Source: an uncultured Myxococcales bacterium
GTDB lineage: Bacteria; Myxococcota; Myxococcia; Myxococcales; Myxococcaceae
Length of the DNA stretch: 64,000 bases
Assembly (NCBI GenBank): GCA_937980205.1
Contig: CALJKW010000076.1
Location: forward strand, 62,001-126,000
Direction of reading: 5' to 3'
Every line of letters begins with the position of its first letter. Position 1 is the first letter of the stretch. A model generated the notes under the pieces. The model worked only from the letters and a program-made list of their open reading frames with translations. It was not told where the DNA came from and ran no database searches. Of the stretch, positions 19,166 through 28,165 are shown piece after piece. The translations under genes and the position numbers were made by a program.

Positions 19166-19789
19166 TCACGCGTCCATCAGCCATGCCACCGCCGCCTTCG
19201 CCTGCTCACTGAACGCGTCGAGCCTGCCCGTGCAGAGGTGATCGGCCTGCGGCACCACGAACAGCTCGTGCTTCGCCTTCAGCCGTTTCAAGAGAGCGCG
19301 CACGTTCTCGAGCTTCCCGTACTCGTCGGTGTCCGAGTGGATGAACGCGATCGGCTTCTCGATCTCCGTGATGAACTCCATGTCGAAGAGATCGACGGCG
19401 ACTCCGACGGCGAGGATCTTCTGGATGCGCGGCTCCTTCAGCGAGAGCTTGAGCGCGGTGCGCGAGCCGAAGGAGAACCCGCTGGCGTAGAGCGGCACGC
19501 CCGGCGTCTGCGCAGCGATGAACTCGAGCGCGGCGGCCGCGTCGTCGACCTCGCCCTGCCCGTGGTCGTACTCGCCGGTCGAGCGACCGACGCCGCGGAA
19601 GTTGAAGCGCACGCACGACACCGAGGCGTCACGCCAGGCCTGCGCGATGCGGTACGTGACGTGGTTGTGCATCGTGCCGCCGCCCTTCGGGTGTGGATGG
19701 CAGACGATGGTGGCCGCGCGCGGCGACTCGACGGCCCAGTGCAGCGCCTCGAGCCTTCCGTGCGTGACGGGAATGTCTACGAAGGACAT
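19166..19789 (-). CDS. Alpha/beta hydrolase
   Basis: 207 residues from the ATG at 19789 (MSFVDIPVTH). A longer frame to 19837 would run through an intergenic dyad. The fold landmarks are HPHPKGGGTMHN near the oxyanion loop, NFRGVGRSTG, the nucleophile elbow GFSFGS (serine), an acidic residue in HSDTDEYG and a histidine in QADHLCTG. This resembles the YqeY/UPF0227-like or dienelactone-hydrolase-related short hydrolases often annotated as CocE-like. Cytoplasmic; substrate unknown. It is divergent from the PaaK-like gene across about 144 bases. Confidence 0.87.
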   Translation of the reverse strand: MSFVDIPVTHGRLEALHWAVESPRAATIVCHPHPKGGGTMHNHVTYRIAQAWRDASVSCVRFNFRGVGRSTGEYDHGQGEVDDAAAALEFIAAQTPGVPLYASGFSFGSRTALKLSLKEPRIQKILAVGVAVDLFDMEFITEIEKPIAFIHSDTDEYGKLENVRALLKRLKAKHELFVVPQADHLCTGRLDAFSEQAKAAVAWLMDA

Positions 19790-19795
19790 GCGCCT

Positions 19796-19920
19796 CTTAT
19801 TAACCTGCCGCTCGCCTGAGTTGAGCACGGCGTGCACGCGACCCGCGTCTTTCGCCGCAGGGCATGACTCTCACGATGCGTGCGCGGAGGTGTTCAACTC
19901 AGGTGAGCCGCGGAATAAGG
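19796..19920. promoter_or_regulatory. Long interrupted dyad in a divergent promoter region
   Basis: Arm 19796-19828 contains CTCGCCTGAGTTGAGCAC; arm 19890-19920 contains GTGTTCAACTCAGGTGAG. The two 18-base cores are inverted copies with two mismatches, and the symmetry continues outward to CTTATT on the left and AATAAG on the right. The arms flank the starts of the hydrolase (19789, minus) and the PaaK-like gene (19934, plus). They could be two operator half-sites, or two copies of one promoter facing outward. The A/T-rich outer hexamers lie very near each start. Confidence 0.5.
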
Positions 19921-19933
19921 TGCGGCGGCGCGC

Positions 19934-21160
19934 ATGACGAGCGGCATCGAACGTCTCCGCCGTGAGCTGCTGCCCGGTACGCTCGAGCACGCGGCGACGC
20001 ACGTGCCGTACTACCGGCGCCGCTGGGGCTCGAAGTGGAAGCGGGTGAAGCGCCCCGACGACCTCCACCTGCTGCCGCTGCTCACGAAGGACGAGGCCAT
20101 CGCGCACCAGCGCGAGCTGCTCGCGGGCAGGCAGCGGGCGTACGGCGGCACCATCAGCAGCGGGACGATGCACGGCGAGAAGCCTCCGCTGCGCGTGCTG
20201 CACACCGCCGACGAGGCGCGGGCGCTCGACGACTTCAGGCGCCGCCACGCCGGGCCGCCCGGAGCCCACCGGCCGCTGCCCGGCTTCGTGCTCGAGGTGC
20301 GCGCGATGCACCACGGCATGCCGGAAGGGCCGCCCGCGCCGGGCCGCGTGCGCGTGCCGTGGACGTACACCGCGAACGCGCTGCGGCTCATTCGCGAGCT
20401 GCTCGCCGCTCCGCAGGCGGACGGCTCGCGCGCCATGGCGATGAACATCGGCGCCGGCGCGCTGATGGCGCTCACCGCCTGGCTCACCGAGCGCGGAGAT
20501 GATCCGAAGGACTTCCGCCTCCAGGAGATCAGCACCTACGGCTTTCGCCTCTCCCCGCGGTGGCGCGCGCACGTCGAGCGCGTCTGGCGCACGCGCATCT
20601 GGGACAACTTCTCGCTGAGCGAGCTGAAGACTCCCGCCGTCGAGTGCTCGGCGTGCGGCTGGTTCCACTGGCTCGAGCCGCCGCTCGTCTTCGAGGTCGT
20701 CGATCACGCGCTGGTGCTCACCGGCCTGTTCCCGTTCGTGCAGGCGATGCCGCTCGTCCGCTACACGACGGGCGACTGCGTCGAGCTCGGCCCGCGCTGC
20801 CGCGCCGTCGGAGATCGCGGCTTCCGCTTCCGCGGCCGCATGAGGCAGTGCGTGTTCGACGCGCGCGGAAAGCTGGTCGTCTCCGCGCAGGACGTGCAGG
20901 ACTTCCTCGAAGACCAGCCGCTGGTCGCGCGCGAGCCGCACCCGTGCAACCTGCTCGGCCTGGTGAAGTCTCCGGACATCGGCTCGGTGAAGTTCGAGCT
21001 CGACGTGGCGAAGCGCCGCGCGCGCGTGGAGCTGCGCTGTGATCCGCTCCTCTTCCCCGAGACCCGCCGCGCCTTCGAGCCCTGGTTCACCCGCCACAAG
21101 CTCCAGCTCCAGCTCGTCGGGCCCGGGACGCTCGCCAAGCCCGCGTCAAAGCTGGCGTAA
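19934..21160 (+). CDS. PaaK/CapK-like AMP-forming adenylating enzyme
   Basis: 408 residues with the organisation of phenylacetate-CoA ligase/CapK (coenzyme F390 synthetase) proteins: a serine/glycine loop near residue 75 (GGTISSGTMHG, a weakened nucleotide loop), the mid-domain AxNIGAGAL, NFSLSELKTPAVECSACGWFHW around 235-255, and LVRYTTGDCVEL (about 275) corresponding to the conserved YxTGD motif. It should activate a carboxylic acid as an adenylate, though the loose serine loop leaves doubt about the partner reaction. It is divergent from an alpha/beta hydrolase with a shared dyad. Confidence 0.8.
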   Translation: MTSGIERLRRELLPGTLEHAATHVPYYRRRWGSKWKRVKRPDDLHLLPLLTKDEAIAHQRELLAGRQRAYGGTISSGTMHGEKPPLRVLHTADEARALDDFRRRHAGPPGAHRPLPGFVLEVRAMHHGMPEGPPAPGRVRVPWTYTANALRLIRELLAAPQADGSRAMAMNIGAGALMALTAWLTERGDDPKDFRLQEISTYGFRLSPRWRAHVERVWRTRIWDNFSLSELKTPAVECSACGWFHWLEPPLVFEVVDHALVLTGLFPFVQAMPLVRYTTGDCVELGPRCRAVGDRGFRFRGRMRQCVFDARGKLVVSAQDVQDFLEDQPLVAREPHPCNLLGLVKSPDIGSVKFELDVAKRRARVELRCDPLLFPETRRAFEPWFTRHKLQLQLVGPGTLAKPASKLA

Positions 21161-21211
21161 TCTGTCGGTAGGCAACTGTCCCACCTGGGGGCCGACAATC
21201 CTACACCCTCT

Positions 21212-21493
21212 ATGAAAATCTCGACCGCCCGCAAGCCCGCCGCTGTGAAGAAGGCCCCTGCCGCGAAGAAGAAGACGGCCAAGGCGAAGAAGGCGGCCGC
21301 GCCGGCGGCGAAGAAGCTGGGCGGGTACATCGCGCCGCGGCGGCCGGTGTCGAGCGGCGGTGAAGGCCCGTCGGTGTCGACGTTCACGCCCGCGTACGTG
21401 CCGGTCTCGTCCGGCGGCGAAAGCGGAGGAGGCGGTGGCGGCTCCGCCTACGTCCCGACGTACTCGAGCGGCGTTTCCTACGGCGGCGAATAA
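21212..21493 (+). CDS. Small Lys/Ala-rich (histone H1-like) protein with Ser-Gly repeats
   Basis: 93 residues. The first 35 are almost only Lys, Ala and Pro (AVKKAPAAKKKTAKAKKAAA), like bacterial histone-H1-like proteins. The rest is neutral to acidic with a repeated phrase: RPVSSGGEGP, VPVSSGGESG and SSGVSYGGE. A poly-Gly run separates the repeats. The basic part could bind DNA or another polyanion; the tail is likely disordered. It lies 27 bases before a Ser/Thr kinase gene and its Ser/Thr-rich tail is a conceivable phosphorylation target; that is speculation. Confidence 0.7.
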   Translation: MKISTARKPAAVKKAPAAKKKTAKAKKAAAPAAKKLGGYIAPRRPVSSGGEGPSVSTFTPAYVPVSSGGESGGGGGGSAYVPTYSSGVSYGGE

Positions 21494-21519
21494 GCCCTTG
21501 AAGCGATACTGCGCCCCGA

Positions 21520-23232
21520 ATGGCGCGCGTCGACGACATGGCCGGGGAGACCTTCGGCAAGTACGTCGTCGTGCGCCGCCTCGCGGTCGGCGGCATGGCC
21601 GAGGTCTGCCTCGCGCGGCTCGAAGGCGCGGCCGGCTTCAACAAGCTCGTCGTGGTGAAGCAGGTGCTCCCGCAGTTCGCGGAGGACCCGCAGTTCATCG
21701 AGATGTTCCTCGACGAAGGCCGCCTCGCCGCGCGGCTCTCGCACCCGAACATCGCGCAGACGTTCGAGCTCGGCGAAGACCGCGGCCGCTACTTCATGGC
21801 GATGGAGTACGTCGCCGGCCGCTCGCTCTTCGCCATCTTCGAAGCGCTCGCCGAGCGGAAAGAGCAGCTGCCGCTCGCGTGCGCGATGCGCATCACGATG
21901 CAGCTGCTCGAGGCGCTGGGCTACGCGCACGCGGTGAGGGACGCGCGCGGCAAGAGCCTGAACCTCGTGCACCGCGACGTGACTCCGTCGAACGTGATGG
22001 TGACGTTCGACGGCTCGGTGAAGCTGCTCGACTTCGGCATCGCGAAGGCCGCGGCCCAGATGCACAAGACGCGCGCGGGGCGCGTGAAGGGCAAGGCCGG
22101 GTACATGTCGCCGGAGCAGTGCCGCGGCAAAGACCTCGACGCGCGCAGCGACCTCTACTCGGCGGGCGCGCTGCTCTACCAGATGACGACCGGGCGCCGG
22201 CCGTTCGAGGACCTGATGAACGGCGCCGATCCCGTGGTGGTGATGCAGGCGACGCTCAAGGGCGGGTTCGCGAAGCCGACCGAGGTGGCGCCGTCGCTGC
22301 CGGGCGCGATCGACGACATCGTGCTCAAGGCGATGGCGCTCAAGGCCGACGACCGCTACGCGAACGCGGGCCAGATGCTGCGCGAGCTCGAGAGCTTCTC
22401 GACGGCGATGGGCATCTACCCCAGCACGCAGAAGCTCTCGGACCTGGTGCAGCAGCTGTTCCCCGGCGCGAGCGACGAAATCGAAGACGCGGTGACGGAT
22501 CGCGCGAACGAGCCGGCGCGGCCGCCGCTGCCGCCTCCGCCGGTGGCGCTGCGCGAGAAGCCGGGCCCGCCGGTGCCGACGCTGCCCGAGCTGAAGCCCG
22601 TCGTCTCGGCGAGCTCGCTGGGCATCGTGCCGCGCGCCGACGCCGCGCCCGGAGAGAGCGGCGTGCAGACGCAGGTCGGCGCGCGCGACCCCGACGACGT
22701 GGCCACGTACGTCAACCCGGCGCACCGGCCGGCGGTGGCCGACGCGGCGGAGTCGCAGACGAGCGAGTCTCCGATGGGGCCCGAGGGGTTCGCGCCGGAA
22801 GACTCTCCGTCGGAGCCCGAGATTCCGACCGAGCTGTCGGGGCACCGGAAGGCGAAGAAGCCGAAAGGGCTGCCCGTCGCGTGGCTCGCGCTCGCGTTCG
22901 CGGGGGCGACGGGGCTCGGGCTGCTCGGCGTCACGCTGCTCGCGCCGGCGCCCGCGCCGGTGGTGCCGCGCACGTCTCCGCAGAAGGCGGCCGAGCCGAT
23001 TCCAGCGCCGCCGCCCACGCCGGAAGAGATCGACACCGGCATCGTGAGGCTCGACGCGACGCCGCCAGCCACGGTCACGTGGGGCGAGACCGACTTCGGC
23101 GAGACGCCGATCGAGGCCGCGGTGCCCACCGGAGAGCAGTCGTTCGTGTTCCACTGGGGCACCCAGACGTTCAAGACGGTGCGGCTCGTGGTTCCACCCG
23201 GTGACACCATCCGGCACCACGAGAAGCGCTGA
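21520..23232 (+). CDS. Ser/Thr protein kinase with transmembrane segment and PEGA-like tail
   Basis: 570 residues from ATG 21520 (ATG 21538 is an alternative). The kinase domain (about 14-280) has the glycine loop LAVGGMAEV, K47 in VVVKQV, HRDVTPSNVMV, LLDFGIAK and GKAGYMSPEQ. A Pro-rich linker follows (about 325-450), then one membrane span (about 450-472) and a short PEGA-like module (about 505-570, DATPPATVTWGETDFGETPIE). It is a typical myxobacterial receptor-type kinase and all catalytic residues are present. It follows the histone-H1-like gene closely. Confidence 0.94.
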   Translation: MARVDDMAGETFGKYVVVRRLAVGGMAEVCLARLEGAAGFNKLVVVKQVLPQFAEDPQFIEMFLDEGRLAARLSHPNIAQTFELGEDRGRYFMAMEYVAGRSLFAIFEALAERKEQLPLACAMRITMQLLEALGYAHAVRDARGKSLNLVHRDVTPSNVMVTFDGSVKLLDFGIAKAAAQMHKTRAGRVKGKAGYMSPEQCRGKDLDARSDLYSAGALLYQMTTGRRPFEDLMNGADPVVVMQATLKGGFAKPTEVAPSLPGAIDDIVLKAMALKADDRYANAGQMLRELESFSTAMGIYPSTQKLSDLVQQLFPGASDEIEDAVTDRANEPARPPLPPPPVALREKPGPPVPTLPELKPVVSASSLGIVPRADAAPGESGVQTQVGARDPDDVATYVNPAHRPAVADAAESQTSESPMGPEGFAPEDSPSEPEIPTELSGHRKAKKPKGLPVAWLALAFAGATGLGLLGVTLLAPAPAPVVPRTSPQKAAEPIPAPPPTPEEIDTGIVRLDATPPATVTWGETDFGETPIEAAVPTGEQSFVFHWGTQTFKTVRLVVPPGDTIRHHEKR

Positions 23233-23269
23233 GCCTGAACCTCTGGGCTGAGGCCGTTATGCAACGCGC

Positions 23270-23795
23270 ATGGCCATCGTGCTCACGCCGCCGGTCGCTG
23301 CGCGCCGCGCGGGGCTGAGATACGTCGATGACGAAGGCCCCGGCATCGGGCGCGTGAAGCGTGGGAGGAAGTTCGAGTACCGGCGGCACGACGGCTCGGT
23401 GGTGCGTGACCCCGCGACGCTGAACCGCATCGCGTCGCTGGTGATTCCGCCGGCGTGGACGCAGGTGTGGAGCGGGCACCGTGCTCGCGGCCGAGGCGCT
23501 GCGCGCGGTGGAGGACTGCACCTCGAACGCGCATGCGAAGAAGGCGCTCGTCGCCGCGGTGCGCGACGTCGCGGCGCGGCTCGGCAATACGCCGACGGTC
23601 TGCCGCAGCTGCTACATCCACCCCGTCGTGATGCAGACGCACCTCGACGGCGAGCTCGTGAAGCTGCTCGCCGAGAAGGCGGGGCGGGCCCTCAAGTCGC
23701 GCTCGCAGGGCCTCAAGCCCGAGGAGCACGCGGTGCTGATGCTGCTGCAGCGCAAGCTGTCGCGTCACCGCGCGCCGGCGAAGCTGGCGGCGTAG
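23270..23795 (+). pseudogene. DNA topoisomerase IB remnant with internal deletion and frameshift
   Basis: Codons from ATG 23270 give the N-terminus of a bacterial type IB topoisomerase (PGIGRVKRGRKFEYRR, then ASLVIPPAWTQVW). Directly after TGG at about 23467-23469 the sequence continues, one frame over, with the C-terminal part (TVLAAEALRAVEDCTS, then VAARLGNTPTVCRSCYIHP, which includes the nucleophile tyrosine). The whole central catalytic region, normally some 200 residues with the essential Arg and Lys, is missing. The join falls where both ends have a Trp-Ser/Ala-Gly-type phrase, and one extra base breaks the frame. It cannot make a working enzyme. Confidence 0.82.
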
Positions 23796-23801
23796 CTGGA
23801 G

Positions 23802-25361
23802 CTACAACCCGCCCATGTCGTAGTCGTTCGGCACCTCGACCTTGTACATGAGCTCGACGTTCTTCTGCTCCGCCTGGGCCAGCTTCACCTTCCACTTCGC
23901 GATGCCGTCGTTCGGGTCGAGCTTGTAGCCGCTGGTCGTCTTCTCGTTCGCGACGACGACCGCGACGTCGTCGACCTCGCTGACCGGCAGGCCCTCCCAC
24001 AGCTCGACCTCGGCCGGGCCCTTGCCGAAGTTCTGCAGCTCGAAGCGGTAGGCGTACGAGAACCGCTTTCGCGTGTTGAACAGGCCGGCGTCGCGTTTCA
24101 CCTCTTCGAGCACCACGCGCTTCACCCGCATCGAGTCTTCGACGCCGAACGTGAGCTTGAACACGCCGCCTTCGGGCACGCGCTCGAGGCGGTAGCGCGC
24201 GATGAGGCCGGTCGAGCGGAACGCGGAGAGCGTGCCCTCGAGCAGCGGGAACGGCGCGGTGTTCACCAGCTCCGCGACGCGGAACACGTACGGCTGCAGG
24301 CGCGGCGCGGTCCGGTACGCGAACGACGCTTTGAGCTTGTGCCGCGCGACGAAGAGCCGCTGCTCGCTGCCGTCTCCGGGCACGCTCGAGCGCTGCGGGA
24401 CCTCGAGCTGCACGCTCAGGCCCTGCGCGCGCACGCTCAGCCGGTTCGGGTCCTGGCTCGCGGTCGAGCCCGAGGCGGCCGCGACCTCGACGGCCTCGTC
24501 GCGGCGGGTGAGCACCTTCTTCTCCGGAGGCCGCTCGGTCGCCGAGACCTTGAGCCGCTTCAGCTCGGGCGGCGTCGCGTTCTGCGCCGGCACGGCGGTC
24601 GAGAGCGTGAGCTTCGCGTTCTCCCAGGGTTCGCCGGTCTGCTGCCGCAGCGTCGCGAAGACCGAGAGCTCGACCGTGCCGCTGCCCTCGTCGGCGCGCG
24701 CCTCGTACGACGGCGTCCAGCTCGCGCCGCCGACGAGGTAGGTCAGCTCGACGCGGGCGCGGCGGCCGGCGGGGCAGGTGACGACGACGTCGGCGGTGAG
24801 CTCCTCGCGCTGGGAAGCCCAGCCGAGCGCGTCGATCTTCTTCTGCAGCTCGGCGCGCCGCCGGTCGAGGTCGCGCTGCTTCGCGTCGGCCTCGGCGACG
24901 GCGGCGTTGCCCTGGGCCCGCGCGGCGAGCGCCGAGTCGAACGCGGTGGTCCACGCCTTCGGGTCGGGCTTGTCGGCGGCGAGCTCGCGCGCGACCTGCG
25001 CGGCGGCCACGTCCTGCAGCCGCTGCCCGAGCGTCGCCTTCGCCACCGCGCGCTCGCGCTCGTCGTGCAGCGCTTCCTGCTCGCGGTCGAGCGCGCGCGA
25101 CTTCGCCGTCAGATCGTTCATCTGCCCAGTGAGCGCGTCGGCGCGCACGTTCCGCTCGACCCTGAGGCCGTCGACGGTACCGCCCTCGACGGCGGCGCGG
25201 AACGAGTCCATCGCGGCGGCGGGCGAGAGGCCGGAGAACGTGACGGCCTTGCGCGCTCCACAGTCGACGTCGGTGGCGCGCAGCACCTGCGCGCGATCGG
25301 GGTAGACGACGACCGCGTCGATGGCGGGCGCTGCGGCGAGCAAGAGGAGGAGCGCGCTCAT
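23802..25361 (-). CDS. DUF4139 / MuiA-family exported protein (paralogue 1)
   Basis: 519 residues. A short signal (MSALLLLLAAAPA) precedes the N-terminal domain (VVVYPDRAQVLRAT), a coiled-coil stretch (about 95-185, rich in Arg/Glu/Ala/Gln) and the C-terminal DUF4139 domain. That domain has ARVELTYLVGGASWTPSYEAR and ETGEPWENAKLTLST, both typical of the family. The ATG at 25361 overlaps the TGA of the upstream paralogue (ATGA). The family is called mucoidy inhibitor A after a plasmid-linked phenotype in enterobacteria; the biochemical role is unknown. Probably envelope-located. Confidence 0.86.
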   Translation of the reverse strand: MSALLLLLAAAPAIDAVVVYPDRAQVLRATDVDCGARKAVTFSGLSPAAAMDSFRAAVEGGTVDGLRVERNVRADALTGQMNDLTAKSRALDREQEALHDERERAVAKATLGQRLQDVAAAQVARELAADKPDPKAWTTAFDSALAARAQGNAAVAEADAKQRDLDRRRAELQKKIDALGWASQREELTADVVVTCPAGRRARVELTYLVGGASWTPSYEARADEGSGTVELSVFATLRQQTGEPWENAKLTLSTAVPAQNATPPELKRLKVSATERPPEKKVLTRRDEAVEVAAASGSTASQDPNRLSVRAQGLSVQLEVPQRSSVPGDGSEQRLFVARHKLKASFAYRTAPRLQPYVFRVAELVNTAPFPLLEGTLSAFRSTGLIARYRLERVPEGGVFKLTFGVEDSMRVKRVVLEEVKRDAGLFNTRKRFSYAYRFELQNFGKGPAEVELWEGLPVSEVDDVAVVVANEKTTSGYKLDPNDGIAKWKVKLAQAEQKNVELMYKVEVPNDYDMGGL

Positions 25362-27298
25362 GGCTGCGCCTCCCACTGGTTCATGCGCCAGCCCTTCGGG
25401 CGCTTGAGCGTGTACTTGAACGAGACCTCGGTCTTCGAGCCGGCGGGGACGTTGAGTCGCCACTCGAGGTGGCCGCGGACCTTGTCGTGCGCGGCCTGCG
25501 GGCGCGTCTCGAGCAGCGCGATCTCGACCTCCTTGTCGTCGGTGACGGGCACCTGGTCGTAGAGCCGCACCGCGACCGGAGCGCGGTACGGGTTCGCGAG
25601 CTGAATCGACACCGTGTACTCGCTGACGTCGTCTTTGCTGAAGACGCCCTTCTCGGCGTCGACGACGCGCACGTTGCGAATCGGCTTGAGCGCGCGGTCG
25701 ATGCCGAGCGGCAGCGTGAACTTCTCTCCCGGCGACACGAGCTTGAGCTGCGCGGTGCCGGCGGGGTCTGCGCCGACGTAGAGGCTGGCGTTGCCGGCGG
25801 GCAGCGGCCAGGCGGCGGGGTTCTTCAGCTCGGCGACGAGGAACGACTCGGAGAACAGCGCCGGGTACAGCTTGCGCTCGGTGGTGACGGGCCAGCTCTG
25901 GGTGAACAGCGCGACGCGGCGCGCGCCCTTGCCGCTCTGCACGGTCTCGCGCTGCAGCGAGGGCCAGGCGAGGTCGTAGCCTCCGCCGGCCGCGGCGGGC
26001 AGCTCGGGCGAGTAGGCCGGGCGCGCCCACGCGGCCGGAGGCGACAGGCTCATCGGGGTGCGGCGCTCGGTGGCCTTCCCGCTGACGCGCGCGGAGGCCG
26101 GGGCGGCGTCGACCGTCGCGACGGCCCTCTCGCTCACCTCGAGGCCGCTGAACGCCATCTCCTCGTCGGCCGGCGCGGCGCGCTGCGGAGCCGGCGCACC
26201 GCCGTACGCACGCCCAGGCGGCGCGGGGGGCGGCATCGGCGCCGGCTTCGGCTCGGGGCGCACGACGACCCTCTGGGCGTTGCCGACGAAGCTCTTCTTC
26301 TTGTCGGCCTTCGTGTACGCGTCGCGGGCGTCGAGGTCGCCTTCGGGCGACATGGCGACCGCCTGCGCGAGGCGGCTGCGGAGCTGATCTTCCTCGCGCG
26401 GCTCGGGCCTCAGCGGCGGCGCGGCCGGCGGAGGCCGCACCATCTCGACGACCGGCGCGGGCGTGGGGATGAAGCGCTCCTTCGTGCCGATCTTCCAGGT
26501 CAGCAGCTTGGGGAACTGGTTCGCCTGCGAGGGGATGGCCGTCGAGAGCGTGAGCGCCGCGTCGGTCCAGTCTTCGCCGGTCTCCTGCGAGACGAGCCCT
26601 GCGAACGAGACCTGCACCTTGCCGGTGTCGGGCTGCAGCTGCACGTCGTACGTCGGAATCCAACGCGCGCGCACGGCGACGTAGGTGACCGAGAAGCGCG
26701 CCTGGCCGCCGCCCTTCGCGGTGGCGACGATCTTCCAGCCGCTCGAGCGCCGCGCGCCGCCGAGCAGCGCGGCCTTCGCCTGCAGCTCTTCACGCTTGTC
26801 GGCGAGCGCCTCGAGCTTCACGGCGAGCTCCCGCTCGCGGGCCTGCAGCTTCGACAGCTGACTTTCCGTGAACGCGAGCGCGGCGCTCCAGCCGGCGGAG
26901 GAGAGCCGCGGCGGCGGAAGGTTCGCGCCGTTCGTGGGGACGCTCGGCTGCAGGGACTGGAGCTGGGTCACCTGCGCCTGCACGGCGACGCGCTCGGCCG
27001 AGAGCTTGCGATCCGCGTCGCCGTTCTCCTCGAGCGCCTGCAGCAGCTTCTTCGCTTCGTCGACGGGCAGCTGATCTTCGTCGAGCGGGAGGATCTCGAC
27101 GTTCTCGAGCTCGGCGCCGGTGGCGTCGACGACGATGCTGCCGGTGTCGACCGACTGGGTGAGCGTCGCGAGCTCGAGCCGCTGCCGGCCCGAGACGTTG
27201 AGCGCACCGCTGCGCGTGACGCGCGCGCGGTCGGAGAACACGGTCACGTCGGTGATGGGCAGCTCGGCGAGCGCGAGCGCGACGATGGTGATGAGCAT
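25358..27298 (-). CDS. DUF4139 / MuiA-family exported protein (paralogue 2)
   Basis: 646 residues. A signal peptide (MLITIVALALAELPI) is followed by TDVTVFSDRARVTRSG, a coiled coil (about 75-185), FSVTYVAVRARWIPTYDVQL and ETGEDWTDAALTLSTAIP, all landmarks of the DUF4139 family. A roughly 130-residue Pro/Arg/Ala-rich insertion (about 260-390) distinguishes it from the downstream paralogue. The C-terminus has the family's late beta strands (VSEYTVSIQLANPYRAPVAV). The overlap with paralogue 1 suggests the pair is made together and may act as a hetero-oligomer. Confidence 0.86.
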   Translation of the reverse strand: MLITIVALALAELPITDVTVFSDRARVTRSGALNVSGRQRLELATLTQSVDTGSIVVDATGAELENVEILPLDEDQLPVDEAKKLLQALEENGDADRKLSAERVAVQAQVTQLQSLQPSVPTNGANLPPPRLSSAGWSAALAFTESQLSKLQARERELAVKLEALADKREELQAKAALLGGARRSSGWKIVATAKGGGQARFSVTYVAVRARWIPTYDVQLQPDTGKVQVSFAGLVSQETGEDWTDAALTLSTAIPSQANQFPKLLTWKIGTKERFIPTPAPVVEMVRPPPAAPPLRPEPREEDQLRSRLAQAVAMSPEGDLDARDAYTKADKKKSFVGNAQRVVVRPEPKPAPMPPPAPPGRAYGGAPAPQRAAPADEEMAFSGLEVSERAVATVDAAPASARVSGKATERRTPMSLSPPAAWARPAYSPELPAAAGGGYDLAWPSLQRETVQSGKGARRVALFTQSWPVTTERKLYPALFSESFLVAELKNPAAWPLPAGNASLYVGADPAGTAQLKLVSPGEKFTLPLGIDRALKPIRNVRVVDAEKGVFSKDDVSEYTVSIQLANPYRAPVAVRLYDQVPVTDDKEVEIALLETRPQAAHDKVRGHLEWRLNVPAGSKTEVSFKYTLKRPKGWRMNQWEAQP

Positions 27299-27403
27299 TG
27301 GGCCTCCCTCGAACAGCGCGCGCGCATTGGAGGTTCCGTCGCGCTCGCCGTCAAGGACGCTGCGGAAGTGCTGCGCCCCGCGCTGGAGCTCGGCGGCCTC
27401 GCG

Positions 27404-28165
27404 TCAGGCGGCGGCGAGCTCTTCGCGGAAGGCGCGCGCGAGGTCGAACAGCGCGTCGGCGGCGGGCAGCCCGAGCTCGTCGCGCCACGGAGCGTCTTCG
27501 AAGCTGAACGCGCGGTGCAGCAGCTCGGCGAGCGCCTGCTCGCGACGGGCCTCGACGCGGGCGCGCGCCTCGCCGTCGAGCCGCGAGAGGAAGTGCCGGT
27601 GCAGCTCGAAGGAGAGCGCCGCGTGGGCGATCTCGTCCTGGGCGACGGTGCGCATGGTGGCGCGGACGTCGTCGGCCTTCGCGTGCACCGACTGGTAGAG
27701 CCCGACGAGCGCGCCGAACGCCTCGCGCACGCAGCCCTCGGCGGCGTTCTCGGCCGCGACCTCTTCGAGCGTGCGCAGCGGGGGAGGCGTCAGCCGCGGA
27801 ACGGGAGGCCTGGCGCCGCGCGCCTTCGCGAGTGCCGCGACCGAGTGCGCGTGCACGACCTCGTCCCGCGCCGCCTGCTTCGCCTGCTCGATGAGGTTGA
27901 GCGGCGCGCCGAGGTCGTCGAGCTCGGCTGCGAGGTGCATGAACGCCGCGACCGAGGCGGCCTCGAAGTGCGCCATGCGGGCGAGGTAGCCGCCCGAGCC
28001 GTGCAGCGCGGAGAAGTCTTCGTGGACGATGCCGGCGGGGTGGCGCCCGTCGCAGAGCGTGGGCAGCTCGAGCGGCTCGAGGGTCGGTGGAGTCGACGGC
28101 GGGGTATCAACCGCGACCCGCATCAGGATCTTCCGGAACAGGCTGTGAAGCTCAGCGGACGACAT
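27404..28165 (-). CDS. Ferritin-like di-iron protein
   Basis: 253 residues from the ATG at 28165, which has a well-placed GAGG ahead of it. The frame extends to 28267, but those 34 codons lack the G/C third-position bias and look non-coding. Candidate ligands are EAASVAAF (first helix), the EVVHAHS ExxH, ENAAEGCVREAFG (third helix) and QDEIAHAALS (ExxH). This is the E, ExxH, E, ExxH order of ferritin-like domains. It may be an oxygenase or an iron-handling protein. It is on the same strand as the DUF4139 pair, about 105 bases upstream of it. Confidence 0.8.
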   Translation of the reverse strand: MSSAELHSLFRKILMRVAVDTPPSTPPTLEPLELPTLCDGRHPAGIVHEDFSALHGSGGYLARMAHFEAASVAAFMHLAAELDDLGAPLNLIEQAKQAARDEVVHAHSVAALAKARGARPPVPRLTPPPLRTLEEVAAENAAEGCVREAFGALVGLYQSVHAKADDVRATMRTVAQDEIAHAALSFELHRHFLSRLDGEARARVEARREQALAELLHRAFSFEDAPWRDELGLPAADALFDLARAFREELAAA

